From NCBI RefSeq assembly GCF_003751845.1, contig NZ_RJKQ01000001.1:558001-622000 (forward strand): 64,000 bases of DNA. The letters run 5' to 3'. Under the pieces are notes generated by a model. It was not told where the DNA came from, searched no databases, and saw only the letters and a program-made list of their open reading frames with translations. A program made the translations under genes and the position numbers. This DNA comes from Enterobacter sp. BIGb0383 (GTDB lineage: Bacteria > Pseudomonadota > Gammaproteobacteria > Enterobacterales > Enterobacteriaceae). Of the stretch, positions 43,376 through 52,108 are shown piece after piece; positions within the stretch are counted from its first letter, which is position 1, and every line of letters begins with the position of its first letter.

Positions 43376-44278
43376 TTACACGGCCGAAACCGCAGCCACG
43401 TTGCGCTTCACGTCGGCAATCACGGCCTGCAGCTGCGCTTTTTCTTCTTCATCCAGTCCGAGCAATGGCGCGCGAACCGGGCCGGAGCTCAGGCCCGCCA
43501 GCTCGCAGCCATAGCGAATAGACTGCACAAACTTACCGCCGTCGAGGAAATTCATCAGCGGCATCATCGCCGCCATAATTTTACGGCCCTTGTCGAAGTC
43601 CTTCTCCACCACGCAGGCGTTATAAAGCGCAATATGTTCACGCGGAATAAAGTTGGAACCGGCGCAGACCCAGCTGCGTGCGCCCCAGGCAAAGAATTCC
43701 AGGGCCTGATCGTCCCAGCCGCAGGAGAGCCCGATCTGCGGGAACTGGCAGGCCAGCAGATGCAGGTTATTAAAATCGCCGGAGCTCTCTTTAATCGCGA
43801 CCACGTTGGCAGAGCGGCTCACCTCACGGAAGTAGGTTTCCCCCATGGTGACCCCCATCCGTCCAGGATAGTTGTAAAGCATGATGGGCAGCTGGGCCGC
43901 TTTATCGACGGTCAGGGCATGATGCGCATTTTCCAGTTCGGTTGGCAGCGCGTACGGCGGGGAGGTCACCAGAATGGCATCTGCATTGTTTTCACGGGCG
44001 TGTTTGGCATAGGTGACCGCATCTTCGGTACGGATAGCACCGGTCCCGACGATCAGCGCCGTACGCCCTACCGTTACTTTGCGGGCGTGCTCCACCAGCG
44101 CAAAACGCTCTTCAGGACTCTGGGCGTAATACTCCCCGGTGGAGCCGCCGATAATAATGCCGTGCACGCGTGCTTCAATGAGGGACTCCAGCACATCGGA
44201 GAAACGTGCAAAATCAATGCTGCCATCGGCTGCGTACGGGGTAATGGCCGGGGTATAGATACCTTCAAATGTAAACAC
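43376..44278 (-). CDS. Dihydrodipicolinate synthase/N-acetylneuraminate lyase family protein
   Basis: A 300-residue class I aldolase-fold enzyme. It has GGSTGEYYAQSPEER (pyruvate carboxylate-binding loop), the Tyr in MLYNYPGRMG and the Schiff-base Lys in VVAIKESSGDF. This is not biosynthetic DapA: the gene sits with an oxidase and an aldehyde dehydrogenase. Relatives in such clusters include the 1-pyrroline-4-hydroxy-2-carboxylate deaminase of hydroxyproline breakdown and keto-deoxysugar-acid dehydratases. The choice is open. It is first in its operon, with TGTATACA upstream. Confidence 0.85.
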   Translation of the reverse strand: MFTFEGIYTPAITPYAADGSIDFARFSDVLESLIEARVHGIIIGGSTGEYYAQSPEERFALVEHARKVTVGRTALIVGTGAIRTEDAVTYAKHARENNADAILVTSPPYALPTELENAHHALTVDKAAQLPIMLYNYPGRMGVTMGETYFREVSRSANVVAIKESSGDFNNLHLLACQFPQIGLSCGWDDQALEFFAWGARSWVCAGSNFIPREHIALYNACVVEKDFDKGRKIMAAMMPLMNFLDGGKFVQSIRYGCELAGLSSGPVRAPLLGLDEEEKAQLQAVIADVKRNVAAVSAV

Positions 44279-44392
44279 GTTAACCTCCAGAGTGGGAATT
44301 CACGACCTTGACGGTCTGCTGCGCACAGGCACGCTGCGTTTGTTAAACATTTGCATGTGTATTCGAGGGAGGTCAACAAAGGAATGTTTTTT

Positions 44393-44400
44393 TGTATACA
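44393..44400 (-). promoter_or_regulatory. Candidate GntR operator upstream of the DapA-like gene
   Basis: TGTATACA about 115 bp upstream of the DapA-like start in an AT-rich region. It is the third copy of the core in the cluster. The rest of the 396-bp intergenic region up to the YddG-like gene is AT-rich with no other recognised element. Confidence 0.55.
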
Positions 44401-44674
44401 TATAAAATACAATATAAATACGTATAAATAGTAAATTTGTACCATGAATAGGAAATAAGTTGTTTATATTCAATTTGTTAAAATTGTTTATTCGACGTAG
44501 TAATTTTCTATATGAATTCAGATAACGATCACATTCCGGAATTATTGCACTCTTTGACGTATTTACAGCCCCTTCCCGGAGGCATAGTTTTAAGACTGTA
44601 TTTAACCAGGATTTAACAGATCGCCGTACCAGACGCCCCGATCGTGATCAAAATGTAAACAGAGGTACAGGGTT

Positions 44675-45586
44675 ATGCCCCAAAAGAAAGCGACGCTCAT
44701 TGGATTGATTGCCATCCTTCTCTGGAGCGCCATTGTGGGACTGATTAAAAGCGTCAGCGATGGCTTCGGTGCTATCGGAGGTGCGGCGTTGATCTACACC
44801 TGCAGCGCCGTACTGCTACTGTTTACCGTGGGTTTTCCGAAGATCCGCACCTTTCCGCGAAGCTATCTGATCCTCGGCAGCGTGTTGTTTGTCTGCTACG
44901 AGCTGTGCCTGTCACTCTCTCTGGGCTTTACCCACAGCGGACGCCAGGCGATTGAAGTCGGTATGGTGAACTACCTCTGGCCAAGTATGACTATTCTGCT
45001 GGCGGTGATTGTTAACCGACAGAAAACCAGCCTGTTTATTATTCCCGGGATACTCCTCGCGGTAGTGGGGATTGCCAGAGTATTAGGTGGCGACCAGGGA
45101 TTCTCTCTCAACGAAATGATAAATAACGTGATGGATAATCCCTTAAGTTATGGCCTGGCATTTTCCGGAGCGGTTATCTGGGCCATATATTGCGTGGTAA
45201 CCAAAATTATTGCCCAGGGCAATAATGGGATCACGTTGTTCTTTATTTTAACGGCATTAACGTTATGGATTAAATTTCTTATTGCGCCGCAGCCGGAGTT
45301 TATTCTTTCCTGGCAGGTGTGGGTCAGTCTCGGCCTGGCGGCGATCGCGATGGGCTTTGGCTACGCGGCGTGGAACATAGGGATCCTGCACGGTAACGTG
45401 ACGGTACTGGCAGCCGCCTCCTACTTTATCCCGATTATCTCCGCCGTTCTTGCCGCGTTTATGCTCGACTCGCACCTGACGCTGGCGTTCTGGCAAGGTA
45501 CGGCGATGGTCAGCCTGGGGTCGCTGATCTGCTGGTGGTCAACCCGCGTGGTTGTCACTAAGCGGCTTTCAGACGAAGTCGCCTGA
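44675..45586 (+). CDS. yddG: YddG-like amino-acid (aromatic) exporter
   Basis: A 303-residue DMT-superfamily transporter with ten membrane helices, colinear with E. coli YddG, the exporter of aromatic amino acids and paraquat-like compounds. Conserved stretches include QKKATLIGLIAILLWS, QAIEVGMVNYLWPSMTILLAV, GFGYAAWNIGILHGNVTVLA and FWQGTAMVSLGSLICWWSTR. Identity is about half in visible comparison, so it may be a paralogue. A stable UUCG hairpin follows. Confidence 0.78.
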   Translation: MPQKKATLIGLIAILLWSAIVGLIKSVSDGFGAIGGAALIYTCSAVLLLFTVGFPKIRTFPRSYLILGSVLFVCYELCLSLSLGFTHSGRQAIEVGMVNYLWPSMTILLAVIVNRQKTSLFIIPGILLAVVGIARVLGGDQGFSLNEMINNVMDNPLSYGLAFSGAVIWAIYCVVTKIIAQGNNGITLFFILTALTLWIKFLIAPQPEFILSWQVWVSLGLAAIAMGFGYAAWNIGILHGNVTVLAAASYFIPIISAVLAAFMLDSHLTLAFWQGTAMVSLGSLICWWSTRVVVTKRLSDEVA

Positions 45587-45594
45587 TTTTTTAA

Positions 45595-45614
45595 GGGAGG
45601 GGTTCGCCCCTCCC
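45595..45614 (+). terminator. UUCG-capped hairpin after the exporter gene
   Basis: GGGAGGGG-TTCG-CCCCTCCC, a perfect 8-bp stem with a stabilising tetraloop and no U-tract. The following 290 bp to the MFS gene are AT-rich promoter-like sequence with nothing else recognised. Confidence 0.6.
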
Positions 45615-45909
45615 GGTAGTGAAGCGTAATGTTGTGCAAAACCAATAATATAAAACCAACATCTTATCCGACTATCCTGCACCGGAGGAGTATTTAACAT
45701 GATCCCTATAATATAAGAGCGCACCATCCCATTAATTATTTTATGAAGATCTTTTTATCTGCAATGGATAACGGTTTAACGATCTTACCTGAACTATATT
45801 GATTTCATATCCGTTGTTATTAAAAACCTCAATGCGCGTGGTTGTTATAAAACCCATCGCTAATTACGTGCAGGTAATTTAACAACGTTATGGAAAGACA
45901 GGAGTTTCT

Positions 45910-47292
45910 ATGTCAAATACGCTTTCTGTTGAAGATGTGCCGCTGAATCGCTTTCACCGGCTGCTGACCGTCCGATCCGGCGGCGGATCCTTTGTCGATG
46001 GTTATGTCCTGAGTATTATCGGCATTGCCATGATGAAGGTCTCCCCCGCGCTCGGTCTGAGCGCTTTCTGGGAAGGTCTGATTGCCGCCTCGGCGCTGAT
46101 TGGTATCTTCTTTGGTGGTTTTTTCGGTGGCGCACTGACCGACCGGTTTGGCAGGCGCCTGCTCTACTTTGTCGGGCCGACGCTGTTTGTTGTCTGCTCC
46201 CTGGCCCAGTTCTGGGTGCAGAGCGGTGAGATGTTGTTTGCACTGCGCTTTATGAGCGGCGTGGCCGTCGGGATTGAATATCCCGTAGCAACCGCTTTTC
46301 TGGTGGAGTTTCTGCCGAAGAAAAATCGCGGTCCGTGCCTCGCGACCCTGACAATCCTGTGGTTTGCCGGGGCGGCAGCGGCCTATCTTACCGGTGAAGC
46401 CATCCTGCATTTCGGCGGTGAAAACGCCTGGCGTTTCGCGCTGGCCAGTACCGCAGTGATTGGTGCCCTGCTGTTCCTGGTCCGTCTTGGCACGCCGGAA
46501 TCTCCGCGCTGGCTGCTCAGCAAAGGTCGACACGCAGAGGCAGAAGCGGTCATTCGCAAGGTCTACGGCAACGATTTTGGCCTTGAGAACCTGCCTGAAC
46601 AGGTGGAGAGCAAAAACCTCTCTTTCACCAGCCTGCTGCATTCGGGTTACGGCAAGCGCATGGCCTTTGTGACCATTTTCTGGACCTGCTCCGTGATCCC
46701 GGTATTTGCCGTATACGCCTTTGCCCCGAGGGTGCTGGATGCGCTCCATCTCACCGGTGGCTGGGCATCTTACGGCTCGGTGGCCATTACGCTGCTGTTT
46801 GTGGTGGGCTGCATTATCGCCACAAGACTGGTGAATGTGCTCGGGCGACGTAAACTGCTGCTGCACAGCTTCCTGTGGTCCGGGCTGGCGCTGCTGCTGT
46901 TGGGGATGCTGCGTGACGGGCCGTCGGCGCTGATCCTGCTGATGTTCGGTGCCTATGCGCTGTTTATTGGCGGTGCGCAGGTGCTGCAGCTGGTCTATCC
47001 GAATGAGATTTTCCCCACCGAGATCCGCGCCTGCGCGGTCGGTGTCGGCACTTCTCTGTCGCGCGTGGGTGCGGCGGTGGGGACCTGGCTGGTGCCCTTC
47101 TCTCTGCAGACGCAGGGGATCGGGACAACCATGTATATCGCCGCGGGCATTACCTTCTTCGGACTGATTGCGTCCTGGTTCCTTGCCCCGGAAACCAACG
47201 CCCGTAGCCTGGCTGAAGCCTCTTCTCTTGAGGAAGAAAGCCCGCGAGAAGGCTATATGCCCGCGCAGATAGCCAAACGTAACTCGCTGTAA
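45910..47292 (+). CDS. MFS transporter (metabolite:H+ symporter type)
   Basis: A 460-residue, 12-helix transporter. It has the MFS motif A GGALTDRFGRRLLY after helix 2, RFMSGVAVGIEYPVATAFLVEFLPKKNRG, PESPRWLLSKGR and VNVLGRRKLL, a sugar-porter/aromatic-acid-symporter-like pattern. The substrate is unknown. Its stop is 1 nt from that of the convergent GlxA-type regulator. The aromatic decarboxylase genes lie beyond that regulator, so an aromatic acid is a reasonable but unproven substrate. Confidence 0.83.
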   Translation: MSNTLSVEDVPLNRFHRLLTVRSGGGSFVDGYVLSIIGIAMMKVSPALGLSAFWEGLIAASALIGIFFGGFFGGALTDRFGRRLLYFVGPTLFVVCSLAQFWVQSGEMLFALRFMSGVAVGIEYPVATAFLVEFLPKKNRGPCLATLTILWFAGAAAAYLTGEAILHFGGENAWRFALASTAVIGALLFLVRLGTPESPRWLLSKGRHAEAEAVIRKVYGNDFGLENLPEQVESKNLSFTSLLHSGYGKRMAFVTIFWTCSVIPVFAVYAFAPRVLDALHLTGGWASYGSVAITLLFVVGCIIATRLVNVLGRRKLLLHSFLWSGLALLLLGMLRDGPSALILLMFGAYALFIGGAQVLQLVYPNEIFPTEIRACAVGVGTSLSRVGAAVGTWLVPFSLQTQGIGTTMYIAAGITFFGLIASWFLAPETNARSLAEASSLEEESPREGYMPAQIAKRNSL

Positions 47293-47293
47293 G

Positions 47294-48322
47294 CTACTCT
47301 TTAATCAGTTTTTCCACTTCCCGACGCCGTTTTCTGAATGAACTCGGCGTTTCACCATAGTGTTTACGAAACCAGGCAATAAGATGCGACGCATCTGAAA
47401 ACCCGGTAGCGGCGGCAATGGCATGGATGCTGTTGCTGGAATCGGCCATCAGTCTGCGCGCCTTCTCCAGCCGCATCTGCCGCCAGTACACCGCCGCAGA
47501 GTGGCTGGTACACTTAGTAAAAATCAGATTGAGCTGGCGGAACGTCACGCCGGCAAACTCCGCAACCTCGGCCAGCGGCACCGGCGAATCAAGATGGTGT
47601 TTCATAAACGCAATCACTTTCGTGACCAGTTCATTCTCATAGATATCGGGCTGGTTAACGGGCGTCTGCTTCTTCGTTTTGCCTGCGGGTGCGTCATCCA
47701 CCAGCAGATATTTCAGTACCTTTTGCGAACGTACCAGCCCGCAGTGCTGGCGGATCAGATCGGCGGCCAGATCGATAGCCGTTCCGCCCGGACAGGAGAT
47801 AATGCCGCCGTCTTTGATATACGTTTTGTCGATAACCGGAATCGCTTTGGGAAAACGCGTTCTGAACTCATCCCGGGTGGTGAAATGGATCGCACAGTGA
47901 CGACCATCCAGCAGCCCCGCGCTACCGGCGACAAAGGCCCCGCTGCACAGCGTGATAATCGGGATATTGCGCTTATGCAGATCCTGCAGAGCCTCCAGGA
48001 GCCAGGCCGGTGACTGCCGCGTTTCTTCCAGAAGCCCGCCAGCAATCACAAAGTAGTCCCACTCTTTGGCAAAATCGAGGATGGCCGTCGGTGAAACCGG
48101 CAGTCCGCAGCTGGCCGTAACCGGCTGGTTATCGCAGGTCATCCACTCCCAGCGGCAAAAAATCTGTCGGCTGGCGAAGGACTCATCGGCGGCAAAGCGC
48201 AGGGATTCCACCAGGCCTGCGACCGAAGCCAGGGTAAATTGCCGCATCAGCAAAAAACCGATCGTCAGATCGGGCTTTGGCGCTGCCGGGAGATCAGGTG
48301 TCGTGGTTTTCGGCATTTTCAT
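47294..48322 (-). CDS. GlxA-type AraC regulator (DJ-1/PfpI domain plus HTH)
   Basis: A 342-residue protein. Residues 15-200 form a class I amidotransferase-like DJ-1/PfpI sensor domain with the nucleophile-elbow-like LCSGAFVAGSAGLLDG. The C-terminal part is a double-HTH AraC domain (EVAEFAGVTFRQLNLIFTKC; IAAATGFSDASHLIAWFRKHYGETPSSFRKRRRE). AGGAG precedes ATG 48322, which lies inside the end of the upstream marR-like gene (29-nt overlap), so the two are translationally coupled. The target is probably a neighbouring gene. Confidence 0.85.
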   Translation of the reverse strand: MKMPKTTTPDLPAAPKPDLTIGFLLMRQFTLASVAGLVESLRFAADESFASRQIFCRWEWMTCDNQPVTASCGLPVSPTAILDFAKEWDYFVIAGGLLEETRQSPAWLLEALQDLHKRNIPIITLCSGAFVAGSAGLLDGRHCAIHFTTRDEFRTRFPKAIPVIDKTYIKDGGIISCPGGTAIDLAADLIRQHCGLVRSQKVLKYLLVDDAPAGKTKKQTPVNQPDIYENELVTKVIAFMKHHLDSPVPLAEVAEFAGVTFRQLNLIFTKCTSHSAAVYWRQMRLEKARRLMADSSNSIHAIAAATGFSDASHLIAWFRKHYGETPSSFRKRRREVEKLIKE

Positions 48323-48782
48323 CAGGCTCCTGCACGCCACCGATTTTGCTCAGCAGACGCTTAAGATCGGCAATATCCTGCGCGTCCAGCCCGCTGGCGA
48401 TCAGCTTTTCCGCATTTATTGCCTGCGCAATCATCTGCGTCAGCATAGCCTCACCCTCCGGCGTCATCGACACCCGCTTGCGGCGGCGATTTTCCGGGTC
48501 GGTCTCGACGTGGAGCAGCCCGCTTTTGTTCATCCTGTCGATAACGTAAGTGCCGGTGGCTTTATCAAATCCTGCCCGGTTTCCCAGGGTTTGCTGATCG
48601 CACACGCTCTCCTCCGCCAGGACCACCAGAATGGCGTATTGCACGGCCGACAGCCCGGTATCCACGCTCTGCGCCCAGCAGGTCGTGGAGTACTGACCGG
48701 CACGCCGCATCAGGTGCATAAGGGAACTTTCACCGTGCGGCCATAGCGGGGCCGCGAGAATAAGATCGCGATTTTCTGACAT
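48294..48782 (-). CDS. MarR/SlyA-family regulator of the decarboxylase genes
   Basis: A 162-residue winged-helix regulator (QQTLGNRAGFDKATGTYVIDRMNKSGLLHVETDPENRRRKRVSMTPEG). It is divergent from the UbiX-like gene with a 96-bp gap containing a perfect palindrome, so it most likely represses the ubiX/ubiD-like operon in response to a phenolic acid. It overlaps the downstream GlxA-type gene. Confidence 0.85.
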   Translation of the reverse strand: MSENRDLILAAPLWPHGESSLMHLMRRAGQYSTTCWAQSVDTGLSAVQYAILVVLAEESVCDQQTLGNRAGFDKATGTYVIDRMNKSGLLHVETDPENRRRKRVSMTPEGEAMLTQMIAQAINAEKLIASGLDAQDIADLKRLLSKIGGVQEPDENAENHDT

Positions 48783-48831
48783 GGACAGCCTTGACTCCCT
48801 GAAACGATGAGCATACAGTTCGAGCGCAAAC

Positions 48832-48847
48832 AGTTTGAGTTCAAACT
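48832..48847 (+). promoter_or_regulatory. MarR-type operator before the decarboxylase operon
   Basis: Perfect inverted repeat AGTTTGA-GT-TCAAACT, preceded by a degenerate copy (AGTTCGAGCGCAAACA at 48817-48832). It lies 31 bp upstream of the UbiX-like start, typical of a divergent MarR operator. Confidence 0.75.
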
Positions 48848-48878
48848 ATATCTTAAAACCTTCTGAAAAGAGAACCCC

Positions 48879-49457
48879 ATGAAGCTTATTGTAGGCATGA
48901 CTGGCGCTACTGGCGCTGCAATTGGCGTCCGTGTTCTTCGTGCACTAAAAGAGCTCGATGTCGAAACCCATCTTGTTATCTCCAGATGGGCACGTACAAC
49001 CATAGAGCTGGAAACGCCGTACAGTGTACAGGAGGTTATCGCTCTTGCCTCAAAGACTTACAGCGAGCGGGATCAGGCTGCGGCCATCTCCAGCGGATCC
49101 TTTCGCGTTGACGGGATGATCGTTGTTCCCTGCAGTATGAAAACCCTGGCCGCTATCCGCTGCGGCTACGGTGAGGGTCTTATCGCCCGTGCGGCCGACG
49201 TCACGCTGAAAGAGCAGCGCAAACTGGTGCTGGTACCCCGCGAATCCCCGCTTAACGCCATTCATCTTGAGAATATGCTCGCCCTGACGCGGGCTGGCGC
49301 GATGATGATGCCGCCGATGCCGGCCTTCTATAACCACCCTGAATCGACGGACGACATTATTAATCACGTCGCCTCCCGCATTCTCGATCAGTTCGGCCTT
49401 GAAAATAATCTCACCAAACGCTGGGGTGAAACCCCGACGTCCCACGCCACGGCTTAA
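48879..49457 (+). CDS. UbiX-like flavin prenyltransferase (EcdB/Pad1 type)
   Basis: A 192-residue flavoprotein that makes the prenylated-FMN cofactor for its UbiD partner. The start MKLIVGMTGATGAAIGVRVL, AAAISSGSFRVDGMIVVPCSMKTLAAIRCGYGEGLIARAADV, and LVLVPRESPLNAIHLENMLALTRAGAMMMPPMPAFYN match E. coli EcdB and Klebsiella KpdB closely. It is first in the operon, 10 nt before the UbiD-like gene. It probably serves detoxifying hydroxybenzoate or phenolic-acid decarboxylation rather than ubiquinone synthesis. Confidence 0.92.
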   Translation: MKLIVGMTGATGAAIGVRVLRALKELDVETHLVISRWARTTIELETPYSVQEVIALASKTYSERDQAAAISSGSFRVDGMIVVPCSMKTLAAIRCGYGEGLIARAADVTLKEQRKLVLVPRESPLNAIHLENMLALTRAGAMMMPPMPAFYNHPESTDDIINHVASRILDQFGLENNLTKRWGETPTSHATA

Positions 49458-49467
49458 GGAGAGCCTG

Positions 49468-50922
49468 ATGAAATATTACAATGATCTAAGAAGTTATATC
49501 GATGCACTCGACGCGATGGGCGATATTATGCACGTCAGACGTGAAGTGGACTGCGATTTTGAACCCAGCGCCATCACCCGTCGCAGCTATGAAATTCAGT
49601 CACCGGCTCCGCTGTTCCATAATGTGGCGGGCGTTGCGCCAGGCTTCCGTCTTTTCGGCGCACCCGCAGGTCTCTCGTCGCGAAGCGATATGCCCTATGC
49701 CCGCGTCGCCATGTCGCTCGGGCTCGATCCCGCCTCCAGCGGCCCGGATATTGTTGAGGCGCTCTCGGCCGCACGTCATAAGCCAGGCATTCCGCCGGTG
49801 CGCGTGGCATCCGCCGATGCGCCCTGCCAGCAGAATATTTTGCGCGGCGAGGAGGCAAGCCTTGACCGCTTCCCCATTCCTTTTGCCCATGATAAAGACG
49901 GCGGCCGCTATACCAACACCTGGGGCACGCTGATTGTGAAAACCCCGGACGGAAAATGGGTCAACTGGTCCATTGCCCGTGTGATGAAGGTGGACAGCAA
50001 ACGTATGGTCGGGCTGATGGTCCCGAGCCAGCATATCGGCCAGATCTGGTCCGAATGGGTCAAGCTGGGCCAGCCGATGCCCTACGCGCTGGTTCAGGGT
50101 CCCGCCCCGGCGATCTCCTGCGTTTCCGGTATTCCCATTCCGGCGCATGCTGATGAAGCGGACTATATCGGCACCCTGGCCGGTGAACCGGTCCCGGTGG
50201 TCAAAGCGGTCAGCCTCGATCTGGATGTCCCCGCCACGGCGGAAATCGTCATTGAGGGCCATGTGTCCATTGAGCGCGACTGCCAGGAAGGCCCTTACGG
50301 CGAATACGGCGGTTATCTGGGCGAAGGCTCTTCCGCCCAGCCGACATTCCACGTGGAGACCATTACCCACCGGGACGATCCTATCTGGCCGATGTCGATC
50401 ACCGGCCGCCCGACGGACGAGTCCCATACGCTCTGGGCGATGGGACTGGCCGCGGATGCGTTGACGTATCTGCGCGATGCCGGATTGCCGGTTAAAACGA
50501 CCTGGATCCCGGAAGATTCTACGGTGCACTGGCTGCTGGTTGTCGTACCGCAGAACTGGCGCGAGCAGTTGCCGGGCATGAGCAGTGAAGCGCTGGCTCA
50601 GCGGATCGGTGAGGTGCTGTTTAAGACCGACGCGATGGTCTTTATCCCGAAAGTGTACGTGGTGGATGATGATTTTGACCCGACCAATCTGCGCGAGGTC
50701 GTCTGGGTACTCTCGACCCGCGTCCATCCGGTCGGACGCCGCGTCGTATTTGACGAGCAGCGAGTGATCCGCCTTCCACAGTGCTACGAAGAAGAAGAGT
50801 ATGTGGCCGGTAAGGGCGCAAAAGTGGTGTTTGATACGCTACAGAGCGTGCGCCACCTTCACGCCTCGTTTGAGCAGGGATACCCTGAGGATGTCCGCCA
50901 GCGCGTGCTGGATAACTGGTAA
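49468..50922 (+). CDS. UbiD-family aromatic acid decarboxylase (EcdC/KpdC type)
   Basis: A 484-residue prenyl-FMN-dependent non-oxidative decarboxylase, likely acting on 4-hydroxybenzoate-type phenolic acids. Visible family blocks are FPIPFAHDKDGGRYTNTWGTLIVKTPDG (prFMN/metal region), VEIVIEGHVSIERDCQEGPYGEYGGYLG with catalytic-type Glu/Arg residues, and the C-terminal domain. ATG 49468 follows TAAGGAGAG. The small third subunit gene (bsdD/ecdD/kpdD) normally following is absent; a terminator comes directly after the stop. Confidence 0.9.
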   Translation: MKYYNDLRSYIDALDAMGDIMHVRREVDCDFEPSAITRRSYEIQSPAPLFHNVAGVAPGFRLFGAPAGLSSRSDMPYARVAMSLGLDPASSGPDIVEALSAARHKPGIPPVRVASADAPCQQNILRGEEASLDRFPIPFAHDKDGGRYTNTWGTLIVKTPDGKWVNWSIARVMKVDSKRMVGLMVPSQHIGQIWSEWVKLGQPMPYALVQGPAPAISCVSGIPIPAHADEADYIGTLAGEPVPVVKAVSLDLDVPATAEIVIEGHVSIERDCQEGPYGEYGGYLGEGSSAQPTFHVETITHRDDPIWPMSITGRPTDESHTLWAMGLAADALTYLRDAGLPVKTTWIPEDSTVHWLLVVVPQNWREQLPGMSSEALAQRIGEVLFKTDAMVFIPKVYVVDDDFDPTNLREVVWVLSTRVHPVGRRVVFDEQRVIRLPQCYEEEEYVAGKGAKVVFDTLQSVRHLHASFEQGYPEDVRQRVLDNW

Positions 50923-50930
50923 TCTGAAAA

Positions 50931-50958
50931 GCGTCGGCCCCGGCCGACGCTCATTTTT
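50931..50958. terminator. Terminator shared by the decarboxylase operon and yahK-like gene
   Basis: Stem GCGTCGGC / GCCGACGC, loop CCCG, then TCATTTTT. It lies between convergent genes and overlaps the end of the alcohol dehydrogenase gene. Confidence 0.88.
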
Positions 50959-52006
50959 ACCAGCGCGTTGCCTGCATATCGATAACAAAGCGGTAGCGCA
51001 CGTCGCCTTTCAGCATACGCGCAAAGGCATTCTCCACATCCTCACCGGCAATCATTTCAATATCGGCGGTAATCTGGTTTTCACCGCAGAAATCCAGCAT
51101 CTCCTGCGTCTCTTTAATACTGCCAATCGACGAGCCGCTGATGCTTAAGCGGCGGAACACCATCGGCGTGATATCCGGCGCCAGGTGCGGACTGTCGGGA
51201 ATGCCGACCAGCACCAGGCGACCGTTGGTTTTCAGCGTTGCCAGGTATGGGTCGAGATCGTGCGGAGCGGCCACACAGTCAATAATCACATCCAGCGACA
51301 GCCGACTGGCGTCCATCTGCGCCGCATCACGCGACACCACCACGTGGCTGGCCCCCAGACGACGGGCATCTTCGCCCTTCTCCGGCGAGGTGGTAAAGAG
51401 GGTGACTTCCGCGCCCATCGCGCTGGCCAGCTTAACCGCCATATGTCCAAGACCGCCCAGCCCGACCACGCCAACGCGATCCCCCGCTTTGACGTCAAAG
51501 TGACGCAGCGGCGACCAGACGGTAACCCCGGCGCACAGCAGCGGTGCGACGCCCGCCAGAGGCAGGTTTTGCGGAACCGACACCACAAAATGCTGATCGA
51601 CTATCACATTCTCCGCGTAGCCACCCCAGGTGCTGTCGCCGGTGTACTTATCGATGCCGTTATAGGTTGCGGTAAAGCCCGCCTCGCAGTATTGCTCTTC
51701 CTGCTGTTTGCAGAAGTGACATTCCCGGCAGGAATCGACCATAACGCCAACGCCGACGATATCCCCGGCTTTAAATTTGCCCACCTCATCGCCGGTTTCA
51801 ACCACCCGTCCGACGATTTCATGGCCCGGTACCAGCGGATAGCGGCTGGCCGCCCACTCATTGCGCGCCATATGCAGGTCGGAGTGGCAAACGCCGCAGT
51901 AAAGGATCTCAATTTTGACATCCTGCTTCTGAAGCGGGCGCAGGGAAATCGGCGTGGACGTGAGGGGGTGTGTTGCGTCTCTGGCAACGAGGGCGTTAAT
52001 TTTCAT
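50957..52006 (-). CDS. Zinc-dependent aldehyde reductase (YahK-like)
   Basis: A 349-residue NADP-type medium-chain alcohol dehydrogenase, the same length as E. coli YahK. The catalytic zinc ligands are in CGVCHSDLH and GHEIVGRV, the structural-zinc cysteines in CRECHFCKQQEEQYC, and the Rossmann motif is GLGGLGHMAVKLASAMGAEV. It probably reduces a broad range of aldehydes. It is divergent from the HxlR-type gene with an operator-like palindrome between them. ATG 52006 matches the homologue start. Confidence 0.9.
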   Translation of the reverse strand: MKINALVARDATHPLTSTPISLRPLQKQDVKIEILYCGVCHSDLHMARNEWAASRYPLVPGHEIVGRVVETGDEVGKFKAGDIVGVGVMVDSCRECHFCKQQEEQYCEAGFTATYNGIDKYTGDSTWGGYAENVIVDQHFVVSVPQNLPLAGVAPLLCAGVTVWSPLRHFDVKAGDRVGVVGLGGLGHMAVKLASAMGAEVTLFTTSPEKGEDARRLGASHVVVSRDAAQMDASRLSLDVIIDCVAAPHDLDPYLATLKTNGRLVLVGIPDSPHLAPDITPMVFRRLSISGSSIGSIKETQEMLDFCGENQITADIEMIAGEDVENAFARMLKGDVRYRFVIDMQATRW

Positions 52007-52072
52007 CGGGCCTCTGGCGTTCTTGAAGTGAAGGCGGCAAACTTTACGCAAACGGGTTCCATAATGATAGTA

Positions 52073-52088
52073 GTCACCTTTTGGTGAC
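52073..52088. promoter_or_regulatory. Candidate HxlR operator
   Basis: GTCACC-TTTT-GGTGAC inverted repeat in the 102-bp gap between the divergent reductase and HxlR genes. It is suitably placed to control both. Confidence 0.6.
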
Positions 52089-52108
52089 CATAACCACAGA
52101 GAATAACC

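Noticed and set aside
49600-50727. 375-codon minus-strand frame opposite the UbiD-like gene
   Set aside because: Arg/His/Gly-rich antisense translation with no start signal; the + strand protein is well supported.
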